DNA of 64,000 nt from Mesotoga sp. BH458_6_3_2_1 (GTDB lineage: Bacteria; Thermotogota; Thermotogae; Petrotogales; Kosmotogaceae), in contig NZ_JFHL01000018.1 in NCBI RefSeq assembly GCF_003664995.1, positions 183,627-247,626 on the forward strand. The letters run 5' to 3'. Position numbers and translations under genes: made by a program. This document shows positions 30,159 to 37,885 of the stretch, one piece after another. Below the pieces are notes generated by a model. It was not told the DNA's origin, did no database searches, and was given only the letters and a program-made list of their open reading frames with translations. The first letter of the stretch is position 1. Each line of letters begins with the position of its first letter.

Positions 30159-31070
30159 TCACCCCTCCGTCGATCGTATCGATTTGGTGACCAGAACGAG
30201 CTGAATCACCGCAAATATCAGTACGATCGCAAATATATACCAGGAAATCGCTGCGGCCCTTCCGAAATCCTGTCTTTCAAATCCCACAAGGTAAAGGTAA
30301 TAGACCAGTGTACGGGTCGTTCCTGCGGGGCCTCCGACTGACAAAATATAGGCCTGGTCGAACAGTCCAAATGCCAGTATTGCCTGGCGAACCACGTCAA
30401 AGAAAAGCACGCTCCTGATCCACGGCAATGTAATGTAGATGAACCTCTTCCAGGGACCGGCACCATCGAGTTTGGCAGATTCGTACTGCTCCGGCGGGAT
30501 TCTTTGAAGAGCCCCTAGATAGAGCAAAATGCTGAATCCCACAATCCACCAGACGGTAACCAGAATAATCACGCCCCACGCGACGGAAGTACTTCCGAAC
30601 CATGAAACTGCGTTTTCAATGAACCCAGCCTTATTCAAATAGAAATTGGCCAGACCCGAAGGGAATGAGGCAAATATCCACTTCCAGGAACTGAGAATTC
30701 CTACCGATCCAAAGAAAGCCGGCGACACAAACGCTATGAGGAGCCAGAGTTGACCGAATCTCTTTTTCTTGAGTATGTGGGCAAATAAGATTGCCACGAT
30801 TATCGTGAGCGGAACGCTGATTATCGCGAAGATCACCGTATGCTGAACAGTGGGCCAAAATCTCGAATCGTTCCACGTTCGAATGTAATTGTCAAAACCG
30901 ATAAAGACGTTATCTTTGAGAAGGCTCCAGTTGAAAAAGCTAATTATGAGACCAAAAACCAGCGGAACTACAACAAATAGAGCGAAGAAGAACAGGTGAG
31001 GGAGAAGGAACAACCACGATCCTAACTCCCTTCGGAATCGTTTAGGTGATTTAGAATGTGATTGTGTCAA
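30159..31070 (-). CDS. Sugar ABC transporter permease, MalF type
   Basis: The 303-residue membrane protein has an N-terminal cytoplasmic tail, six hydrophobic segments and the coupling motif EQYESAKLDGAGPWKRFIYITLP. It starts at TTG 31070 behind GGAGGAG. With the MalG-type partner and the solute-binding protein it would import arabinose- or xylose-containing oligosaccharides; the substrate is inferred from the flanking hydrolases and AraR operators. Confidence 0.93.
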   Translation of the reverse strand: MTQSHSKSPKRFRRELGSWLFLLPHLFFFALFVVVPLVFGLIISFFNWSLLKDNVFIGFDNYIRTWNDSRFWPTVQHTVIFAIISVPLTIIVAILFAHILKKKRFGQLWLLIAFVSPAFFGSVGILSSWKWIFASFPSGLANFYLNKAGFIENAVSWFGSTSVAWGVIILVTVWWIVGFSILLYLGALQRIPPEQYESAKLDGAGPWKRFIYITLPWIRSVLFFDVVRQAILAFGLFDQAYILSVGGPAGTTRTLVYYLYLVGFERQDFGRAAAISWYIFAIVLIFAVIQLVLVTKSIRSTEG

Positions 31071-31114
31071 TTACTCCTCCTCCCTTCACCAACAAAGCGA
31101 TTACTTATCTGCGA

Positions 31115-32344
31115 TTAGTTTCTTGACCAGTAGTCGTCAAGGATTTCCTGTACGGCAAATGCAGCTTCTTTCATACCTGCTTCCGGAGATATCGAGTGAA
31201 GCACTAATACTTCCTCAAGGTAGACTGCGATCTCGGCCTCGATTTCCGATATCAGTGGGAACATCTGGAACTGTCTTACGTATTCGGAATCCTGAGATAC
31301 TGCGTAGATGTGAGGAAGTCTTTCCTTCAGTTCCTGACTTTCGGCGACTGATTTTCTTGCAGGAGTCTGGCCCGCTTCATACCAGTCAATGGCGTGGTCC
31401 CAAAGATACTTGATGAATGTCGTTGCCGCTCCCAGTACCTTTGGATCTTCAACCATGACGGTTGGCATCGCGAGCACGTGGGATCCTCCAAATACGGCCT
31501 TAGTGTTGCCTAACTGAGGAGCTACCGCATAACCGAAATCCTCACCCAGTTGTTCCATCCAGGGTTTAATGGTCCAGATACCGGTTATTAACACAGTGCT
31601 CTCCCCAGACTGGAAGGACACGCCAGGGTCGGCAACCTGCATGGGAAGAATACCCTTGTCCTGCATCTCGAGCATCAATTTGCAGACTTCTATTCCGGCC
31701 TTTTCGAATGCCGGTTCCTTGAAGTCGTCTGTCAACACTTCGCCGCCATGCTGCCAGAGAAGATGGAACCAGATCCATGTCCAGGCAGGGTTTTCATAGT
31801 ATGGGGTAAGACCTGGAGGTGTAATGGGTATCAGAGCTTCCATTGCGGAAATGAACTCATCTCTTGTTTTCGGCGGGTTATCGGGATCGAGACCGACCTC
31901 TGCGAAGTTTCCTCTGTTGTAGGCCATGTAGAATAGCCATATGTCCATTGGAATACCGACAACTTTACCATCAACTACAAGTCCGTCGAGAACACCGGGG
32001 AAGATGTCGTCAGTGTCAATTCCATACTCTTTCAGCCATTCTTCCGTTGTGAAGCCCTTAAAGTGTTCCAGGTAGAGAGGCATGTCGAATTTCCTGATGA
32101 ACATGATCTCGGGGGCCGTCTTGGATGCAATACCCATCGAGAGCTTGTTCTTCATATCAAGAGAAGACTCTACCACAACATGGACAACTTCAATATCCGG
32201 ATGTTCTGCATTGAATTTAGCAACAATCTCGTCCATGTACGCTCCGTCAGCTCCGGTAAGCGGTGTCATCATCGTAATGGTTACACCAAAAGAGAAACTA
32301 ACAGCGACAACTAGCGTAAGTACCAAAAACATAAACTTTCTCAT
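31115..32344 (-). CDS. Extracellular sugar-binding protein of the arabinoside transporter
   Basis: The 409-residue protein is a family 1 (MalE-like) solute-binding protein. A signal peptide (MRKFMFLVLTLVVAVSFSFG) is followed by ITMMTPLTGADGAYMDEIVAKF and the hinge and binding segments VGIPMDIWLFYMAYNR. The start at ATG 32344 is set by GGAGGTG six bases upstream; a longer frame is not needed. It is the first structural gene of the operon running into the two permeases, xylanase and GH51 genes. The leader upstream carries a hairpin with a three-codon reading frame. Confidence 0.92.
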   Translation of the reverse strand: MRKFMFLVLTLVVAVSFSFGVTITMMTPLTGADGAYMDEIVAKFNAEHPDIEVVHVVVESSLDMKNKLSMGIASKTAPEIMFIRKFDMPLYLEHFKGFTTEEWLKEYGIDTDDIFPGVLDGLVVDGKVVGIPMDIWLFYMAYNRGNFAEVGLDPDNPPKTRDEFISAMEALIPITPPGLTPYYENPAWTWIWFHLLWQHGGEVLTDDFKEPAFEKAGIEVCKLMLEMQDKGILPMQVADPGVSFQSGESTVLITGIWTIKPWMEQLGEDFGYAVAPQLGNTKAVFGGSHVLAMPTVMVEDPKVLGAATTFIKYLWDHAIDWYEAGQTPARKSVAESQELKERLPHIYAVSQDSEYVRQFQMFPLISEIEAEIAVYLEEVLVLHSISPEAGMKEAAFAVQEILDDYWSRN

Positions 32345-32410
32345 TTGTTTCACCTCCCAATAAAGGTAAACGTTTGATAGTCGAAAAAGAACAGATCGCA
32401 ATCAGGTGTT

Positions 32411-32447
32411 CACTCTTTAGCTTGTCATATCACCCTCCAAAAGAGTG
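32411..32447 (-). promoter_or_regulatory. Leader hairpin enclosing a three-codon reading frame
   Basis: On the minus strand CACTCTTT and AAAGAGTG form an 8-bp stem with a 21-base loop. The loop holds a near-perfect ribosome site (GGAGGGTG) followed five bases later by ATG ACA AGC TAA, coding Met-Thr-Ser; the stop codon enters the stem. It lies about 70 bases before the binding-protein start. It could be a leader peptide or decoy ribosome site, or an accidental remnant. Confidence 0.35.
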
Positions 32448-32564
32448 GATTGTTTCAATCTGTCAGACCTCAAAATAATTAAGATATATCTTCCGTGAAT
32501 GAGTATTTAGTATGAGTTGGATTCGAGAGTCAAGGCTTAGACGAATGCTGATCGGAAAACATTT

Positions 32565-32580
32565 ATATGTACGTACCTAA
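32565..32580. promoter_or_regulatory. AraR operator upstream of the transporter operon
   Basis: ATGTACGTACCT at 32567-32578 is one base away from the perfect palindrome found at the araR promoter. The surrounding minus-strand sequence has CATATAAAT, which may serve as a -10, so a bound repressor would cover the promoter. Confidence 0.7.
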
Positions 32581-32840
32581 TTGCAAAACAGAAAATCCTT
32601 CACAAATCAGTTCCGCAAAAAAGTCTTGTTCCGAATGCTCCAAAGCCAAAATAATCGATGATATTAAAAGAAGAATCAATTTACGGTCATATTCTAGCAA
32701 AATATCGAATGACTCACCAAATTGAATTATAGACATTCTGCGATGATCTGAGCCCGACTTCGCCCGATATCTTTCTCATTCATTGCTCGGACACCGAAAA
32801 GATCAGTTCTCTTCGATTTCTTTCGCTTTTTCATGAAGTA

Positions 32841-32852
32841 ATGTCCGTACAT
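32841..32852. promoter_or_regulatory. Second AraR operator, distal
   Basis: ATGTCCGTACAT differs at one base from the perfect AraR palindrome. It is centred about 274 bases from the operator at 32565-32580, a spacing that could allow looping as known for Bacillus subtilis AraR. The promoter it serves is not clear. Confidence 0.6.
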
Positions 32853-33585
32853 ATATAGAGTAGAGAGTTCAGTAACGACGAACACTCTGAGTGTGTCTAG
32901 CTGGCAATACCTTTAGAGTCCCGAGTTTTGGTAAGTGGTTAATTGAGCATTAAGGCAATTCGCAAATGCAGTGAAGAACAGACCTTCCCCAGATCATGAA
33001 TCCGTACCATGAGAAGATCATAGAACGGAAGGCGTAGAATAATACCTATTGCAGCATGCTGGCTTCATCAAAAGTCCTTGGTGATTCGTGGTGGGAGTGG
33101 GGCTAGAGTTTGGGTCTTAAAGAACAAGAGTAATGCGAGATATTTTTAGAGAACAGTCTTCCCTTCGCAAAATTCAGTTTCAACTTCTTCTGACTGGAAA
33201 AGAAGAACTAGATAGACTGTTTTTGAAAACGCCGTTTGGATAAGGTGAGGAATTGAGAATCGTTGAGGTGCTGCGGTCCTGTCATTCTGAAAGGTGGGTG
33301 TTTCCGCTATACGAAACTGGAGCCTTGAATCTCATACTACGGCTTTCAGAAGTTCTTCTAAAAGAGGACGTGATTCTACTCTAGCGAAGTGTGCTCTTCC
33401 TACATCACGGCTGGTTATCGCCAACGGGGGACTTCCGTCATTCCTAAATCTTCAGGCCATGTGAAACCGCTTTGTTCTTTCTCTTATCAGAAACTGCCCT
33501 CGCTCTTAATAAATCTAAAGTTGCGTCTCAAATCCAGTCCCCAGAGAACTGGTCCTCGAACACCTTAGCCTCAGCCTCTCACATT

Positions 33586-34650
33586 TCACTTGAGATACTG
33601 TTTCGCTTCTGCTACTGAGCTTCTCTCTATCAATTCCGGTTGGTGAACAACTCTATGAGTATTGGAACCATTTAGCATGTCCAGGAGAATCTCGACAGAT
33701 TTCCTCCCCACCTCTTCTTTAGGGTGGGCAAAGGTGGTTAGGACTTCTCTGAAATCTCCGATTGGTCCGTCGTCAAATCCGATTACGGATATATCTTCGG
33801 GAATATTCAGCGCCAGTCTTTTGGCTACTAACTGAAGCTGAAGAGCAGTCGCATCGTTGTAGCAGAATACTGCTGTCGGACGCAGCTGAGAGGGGAGAGA
33901 CATGAGTTCATGAGCTATCTGCATAGGCGCTCCGGTAAATTCCGAGACGTTGAAGGACTTCTCGTAAATCTTAGTAAATCCAAGCTGCTTGCAACGGTCG
34001 ACGAAACTCTTTGCCCTTATGACGCCCGGCAGATGTGTTGACTTGTAGATTACAGCTACTCTCTGGTGGCCGTATTCAAAGAAGATTTCCGACGCCTTTT
34101 CCCCTCCGTATGCGTCATCGAGGACATTGCAGCTTACGTTATCGATATTCCAGTCACTGTGGACGAGAACGATCTTCACTCCGGATTTGGCCATGGACTT
34201 TACGAGATCCTTGTTTGACCTCTTCGTCGCGCTGTAAACTGGGTCGATTATTAAGCCCTTCACTCCCGATTCGATCCACTCCGTAAGAATCTGCCTCTCC
34301 TTCACTGGATCTTCCGCTGAATTACCCAACAGCATCTTGTATTCGTTCCGGAAGAGATGATCTTCAGCTCCGAGAACAATATAGGGGAATATGTAGCTGG
34401 TTATCTGTTGCACAAGAATGCCGACAAGGTGGTTATCGCTGCCATAGCTGACGAAGGTTCCAAGGCCCGGTCTTCTCACGATAGCCGCTTTGAAAGAGAG
34501 TCGATCCAAAGCTTTTCGAACTGTCTCTCTACTGGCACTGAACTTGTTCATCAATTCCTTCTCTGTGGGGAGTTTATCCCCTACAGAGTATTTCCCGGAC
34601 TTGAGTTCTTCGAGCAGGTAACGTTCAATGACAGTATACTTTGGAGTGAT
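33586..34650 (-). CDS. araR: AraR arabinose repressor, apparently initiating at AUC
   Basis: AraR is a chimeric repressor with a GntR-type winged helix and a LacI/GalR-type sugar-binding domain; arabinose releases it from DNA. From ATC 34650 the product has 354 residues: M-T-P-K-Y-T-V-I-E-R-Y then KLPTEKELMNKFSASRETVR (HTH) and GLGTFVSYG. The effector domain follows from about residue 75, with EDISVIGFDDGPIGDF near the end. The frame is closed upstream by TAA and contains no ATG, GTG or TTG before codon 33, where a TTG (34554) would remove half the DNA-binding domain. ATC gives the same length as B. subtilis AraR (M-L-P-K-Y, recalled), eight bases after GGGGG. Confidence 0.9.
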   Translation of the reverse strand: MTPKYTVIERYLLEELKSGKYSVGDKLPTEKELMNKFSASRETVRKALDRLSFKAAIVRRPGLGTFVSYGSDNHLVGILVQQITSYIFPYIVLGAEDHLFRNEYKMLLGNSAEDPVKERQILTEWIESGVKGLIIDPVYSATKRSNKDLVKSMAKSGVKIVLVHSDWNIDNVSCNVLDDAYGGEKASEIFFEYGHQRVAVIYKSTHLPGVIRAKSFVDRCKQLGFTKIYEKSFNVSEFTGAPMQIAHELMSLPSQLRPTAVFCYNDATALQLQLVAKRLALNIPEDISVIGFDDGPIGDFREVLTTFAHPKEEVGRKSVEILLDMLNGSNTHRVVHQPELIERSSVAEAKQYLK

Positions 34651-34670
34651 GGCAATCGCCCCCAGTTAGA

Positions 34671-34682
34671 ATGTACGTACAT
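34671..34682. promoter_or_regulatory. AraR operator at the araR promoter
   Basis: ATGTACGTACAT is a perfect 12-bp palindrome and resembles the B. subtilis AraR operator core. It covers the expected transcription start of araR, which indicates autoregulation. Confidence 0.8.
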
Positions 34683-34687
34683 ATAGG

Positions 34688-34716
34688 ATTTTACACTTCA
34701 ATATTGGTTGAGTCAA
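34688..34716 (-). promoter_or_regulatory. araR promoter
   Basis: On the minus strand TTGACT and TAAAAT are separated by 17 bases. Initiation near 34681 would fall inside the AraR operator, leaving a leader of about 30 bases. Confidence 0.75.
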
Positions 34717-34889
34717 GTTTTCTTAGAAAGAGATAGTCTCGATCGATCTTTGCCTTTCAAAGGGTCATACGGAGAATAAATTCTTCTGACCTGAAAGAGA
34801 ATACCTGCCGATGACAATAGCCTAAGCCCTTTCTAGAGCTTCTTTTCGAGAAGATCTAGATGATATACTTCAGTCGGGAGGTGGAAATA

Positions 34890-35402
34890 ATGAAGAAATT
34901 ACTGCTCGTAGTGACTTTAGTTTTGGTTCTTTCTGTTTCTGCGTATGGATACACTTTCAACACAAACAATATCGGAGCTTCAATCGCTTACTTTCCCTTC
35001 ATCCTTCAGACCTTCTCGGCAAGGGGATACTATCATTTTGGTTTTAAGCTTACAAATCCCTGGAGCATTGGCCCTATAGATTTCACTCAAGTCATGTTGT
35101 ACGCTGGTCCCACGGTTTCTTACAGCTATGACAACGTTCACCATAGTTTTGAGGCTGGTATCAGCGGAAGACTCTTCTCTGGAATTGAAAATCTTTCTTT
35201 CAATCTTTTTGGAAGAAGATTTATGATTGCTGTAGGTCTCAGAGGTTCATCTGCCTTCTCTTTCACGACTCTTAAGCTTTCAAAGCCTCGAATATCACCG
35301 GCTCTAAGCATTATCGATGTTACGAAAATGACTAACAGAGTGAATTACTCGTTGTTCTTCTGGCCGCTGCCGGTATTGTTGGGATTCGATCTGTACTTCT
35401 AA
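34890..35402 (+). CDS. Small exported protein, possibly an outer-membrane beta-barrel
   Basis: The 170-residue protein starts at ATG 34890 after GGAGGTG and has a clear signal peptide (MKKLLLVVTLVLVLSVSAYG). The mature part is rich in Gly, Ser, Phe and Tyr with alternating hydrophobic strands (VMLYAGPTVSYSYDNVHHSF) and ends in phenylalanine (LLGFDLYF), as many outer-membrane barrels do. No family is recognised. A small barrel of the Thermotogota outer sheath is a reasonable guess. It is divergent from araR and may or may not belong to its regulon. Confidence 0.7.
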   Translation: MKKLLLVVTLVLVLSVSAYGYTFNTNNIGASIAYFPFILQTFSARGYYHFGFKLTNPWSIGPIDFTQVMLYAGPTVSYSYDNVHHSFEAGISGRLFSGIENLSFNLFGRRFMIAVGLRGSSAFSFTTLKLSKPRISPALSIIDVTKMTNRVNYSLFFWPLPVLLGFDLYF

Positions 35403-35535
35403 TCGGCTAGTACTGTTGTTCCTTCGTACTACCCCTTTGTTAAATAAAGAAGTGGATGGAGTAGTAGAGAAGATGGCATTTTTCGGCTGAAGGGTTTTTC
35501 CGATACGAAAACTTCTAATAGGATGTGATCCGCTT

Positions 35536-36075
35536 ATGAGGGTATTCTCTGTTATGGGAAGTCCAAGATTGAAGGGCAATACTATGCTTGTCCTGGATTA
35601 TTTCACGAAGGGGATGAGAGAGGGACACGATAAGCTGGAGTTGAAATCCGTCTTTCTTCATGGTAAGAAGATCGAACCGTGCGCGGGCTGCGACAAATGC
35701 AAAAATGGTGGCGAATCCTGCGTAATTAATGACGACATGCTTGATCTTTATGGTGAAGTCTTTGCCGCCGATGTGATTATCTTTTCCACACCCATATACT
35801 GGTGGAATATGAGTGCTCAGTTGAAGACTTTCCTTGACAGATTGTACGCACTCGACTACGAAAAGGCCTTCAAAGGAAAGAAGTTCGTTCTTCTCATGAC
35901 TTACGGTGGTGAGGATCCTAATTCCGGAGCCGAAATTGTCGAAAAGAGTATGAGGGAGATCTGTGACTTCGTTTCTATGGAGTTTTCTGTTAGTTTCGGA
36001 ATGTGCAGCGAGCTGAGTGAAGATGAAAGAGAGGAGGCTCTAAAAAAGGTCTACAATCTTGGTTTTGATCTTTGA
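35536..36075 (+). CDS. NADPH-dependent FMN reductase / iron-sulfur flavoprotein family
   Basis: The 179-residue protein has the flavodoxin-like start VFSVMGSPRLKGNT (FMN phosphate loop), a cysteine cluster CAGCDKCKNGGESC at about 49-62, and IIFSTPIYWWNMSAQLKTFLDR, the usual FMN isoalloxazine segment. This is the family of NAD(P)H-dependent FMN reductases and iron-sulfur flavoproteins, which carry out two-electron reductions; the electron acceptor is unknown. It stands alone between the small exported protein and a repeat element. Confidence 0.88.
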   Translation: MRVFSVMGSPRLKGNTMLVLDYFTKGMREGHDKLELKSVFLHGKKIEPCAGCDKCKNGGESCVINDDMLDLYGEVFAADVIIFSTPIYWWNMSAQLKTFLDRLYALDYEKAFKGKKFVLLMTYGGEDPNSGAEIVEKSMREICDFVSMEFSVSFGMCSELSEDEREEALKKVYNLGFDL

Positions 36076-36232
36076 GTTTTATGCAGAACGAGAAGAACTT
36101 TGGAAGAATCGATGGCTTAAGTAGTTTCAGAGTCGAAGTAGCATTGAATTTCTTCTAAGGGAATCATGAAATTCGATCTCTGCCGCATTCAGATGGTGCT
36201 CATTCTATGCTAATCATTACCCACATCGTCCT

Positions 36233-36916
36233 CTCTGGAGCTCAATCATCTTGTTCCTCAATTCCAGAATCCGCTAGAATTCACGCATCTCTTCAGTCTC
36301 CCCTCTCTCTTTTTCTCTAGCGTTCTTAAAAGAACCTGGACGCGTAGCGTCAGAACTAGAGCCGCTTTTCTCTCTTCACTTTGGCTTCTTGCGTTTTGTT
36401 GCCTCCTGCGAAGCAGAATCACTTCCTCGCGCAGCGAGCCTCACTTCCCCGGATGCTACTCCGGGCATCACTTCCTGGGATGTTCTTCCCGGCATCACTT
36501 CTGCTCTTACCAGACCCTAGACCCGATTCTTCCTGGCTCTTGATCTAAATCCCCGCTCGAGCGGGGGGGACCGCTTGCGGTGGGGTGTGTGCTCTTTGAA
36601 CAACGTTTAGAATAGATTGGCCTGTTCGCAATTGAACGATATATTCACTACTTCACGTTATTAATCTGTAATCCATATGTATGCTCCTGCCAGAGACCAA
36701 GAACTAACATCGAGCAATCACTCACATCGGTCTATTTCAGAGCATCGGTTTTTTTCGCATACTAAGACCTACACCCTCCGCCACTACGTGGCCCTCCTCC
36801 CTCGAGGGAGGACTTAAGATCAGGATCATCAGGAGTCAAATACAAACTCACGCGAGATCCGGCATATTTATGGCACTTGACTCCCTGACTTACGTGTAAT
36901 GATAAGCTTTCCGAGA
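36233..36916. repeat. Hairpin-rich interspersed repeat, copy A
   Basis: About 680 bases closely match copy B (40870-41549); the first part also matches copy C (63812 onward). The ends are imperfect inverted repeats: left TTCTGAAGCTCA type, here CTCTGGAGCTCA, and right GCTTTCCGAGAG. About 20 bases left of the end (CATTACCCACAT) are also shared. Inside lie an array of short hairpins (36406-36492), CCCCGCTCGAGCGGGG (36551-36566), ACCGCTTGCGGT (36570-36581) and CCTCCCTCGAGGGAGG. Two-base indels between copies exclude a conserved protein. It may be a non-autonomous MITE-like element or a repeated structured RNA. Confidence 0.85.
36406..36492. repeat. Tandem array of four small hairpins inside copy A
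   Basis: Four stem-loops occur in a row: CTGCGAAGCAG, CTCGCGCAGCGAG, CCCGGATGCTACTCCGGG and CTGGGATGTTCTTCCCGG. They are separated by nearly identical linkers (ATCACTTCC or CTCACTTCC). Stem and loop sequences differ while the linker is constant, so structure rather than sequence appears to repeat. The same array lies in copy B. Confidence 0.8.
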
Positions 36917-36998
36917 GCTGAAGAGGTGCATTCGTCTTTGCGTGTTGTTTTGAAGCCTCATTTTCTTCAATTAGGTGTCTTATTCATTTTTCTATCTA

Positions 36999-37026
36999 TT
37001 GACAGTCAGCGATAACGGTATATAAT
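36999..37026 (+). promoter_or_regulatory. Promoter of the tetR gene
   Basis: TTGACA and TATAAT, both consensus, are separated by 16 bases. The operator palindrome begins six bases downstream of the -10. Confidence 0.8.
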
Positions 37027-37031
37027 ATCTT

Positions 37032-37049
37032 TGACTAACCGGTCAGTCA
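37032..37049. promoter_or_regulatory. TetR-family operator
   Basis: TGACTAACC-GGTCAGTCA is an 18-bp palindrome with one mismatched pair. It lies at the transcription start between the -10 and the ribosome site. The GACTNACCGGTCAGTC pattern is common for TetR/AcrR regulators, so autorepression is likely. Confidence 0.75.
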
Positions 37050-37060
37050 GGAGGTCTATA

Positions 37061-37786
37061 TTGAAATCTTCAGATGTCAACGAGGCTCGAGAAAGAATAA
37101 TAAAATCATCGATAGAGTTGTTTTCTCAAAAGGGATTTCACGCGACAACCGCAAGTGAGATAGCGGAAGCTGCGGGGGTAACCAAAGGTCTCATATACTA
37201 TTACTTCGATAGCAAAGAAGAAATTCTGAGCCACGTGGTGGATTCTCTGCTAAGAGATGCGACGACGATTGCTATGGACTTCGTTCAGGCAAGTATTATC
37301 CAGATGATAAGAGATGGAGAGCTAGATATAGAGCATGACAGGATGAAGTTCATAGATGAAGATTCGGTTGCGCGTTTCGTGAAGAGGTCACTCTCCTATT
37401 ACGACAAGATACTCGACTATCTCATTGAGAACAGGCTGACTCTGAGAATATTGATGTACGAATCCTTGAAAGAAAGCAAACACCACGACGACCTTTTCAG
37501 ACTGCTTGATCTTACAAGAGATACCGATGACAACCCGATTTTCAAATCGATTTCCGAGGCCGATAGTGACTTCAACTACTCTTCAGAAATGACGCTCTTC
37601 AAATTCTTTTTCTCGATAATTCCGCTTGTAACCTTTGCGGCTTACTACGACGATTTCAAAAAGAAGAGTCTGATGAGTGATGAAGAATTGCGTAGCTCCT
37701 TTCTTCAATCATTTCGAGTTGTTCTCTCTTCCCTGATAAATGGGACCGAGATTTCGCTGAGGACAGGAACTCCTGGTCAATCGTGA
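37061..37786 (+). CDS. TetR/AcrR-family regulator
   Basis: The 241-residue protein has an N-terminal TetR HTH (RIIKSSIELFSQKGFHATTA, then GVTKGLIYYYFDSKEE) and a helical ligand domain. Translation starts at TTG 37061, six bases after AGGAGG, rather than at the TTG that overlaps the operator. The ligand is unknown. The only neighbour in the same direction is the P-type ATPase 100 bases downstream, which it may control together with itself. Confidence 0.92.
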   Translation: MKSSDVNEARERIIKSSIELFSQKGFHATTASEIAEAAGVTKGLIYYYFDSKEEILSHVVDSLLRDATTIAMDFVQASIIQMIRDGELDIEHDRMKFIDEDSVARFVKRSLSYYDKILDYLIENRLTLRILMYESLKESKHHDDLFRLLDLTRDTDDNPIFKSISEADSDFNYSSEMTLFKFFFSIIPLVTFAAYYDDFKKKSLMSDEELRSSFLQSFRVVLSSLINGTEISLRTGTPGQS

Positions 37787-37885
37787 TCGGAGCTCACCAG
37801 TGGGAAGATTTCACGAAGCCTTCTAGTGTGACTTCATTAGTTTTGAAATGAATAATTAGACAAATAGATGTGGTGGAGGGATTTT

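Larger units (their letters stand above)
32448..33585. other. Long gene-poor region between the transporter operon and araR
   Basis: About 1.1 kb holds two AraR operators (32565-32580 and 32841-32852) and no solid gene. A 36-codon plus-strand frame at 33133-33243 has protein-like composition (LLLTGKEELDRLFLKTPFG) but only a weak ribosome site, so it may be a gene remnant. Confidence 0.45.

Noticed and set aside
33133..33243. 36-codon plus-strand frame between the transporter operon and araR.
   Set aside because: Protein-like wording but weak ribosome site and very short; kept only as a possible remnant in the note on this region.
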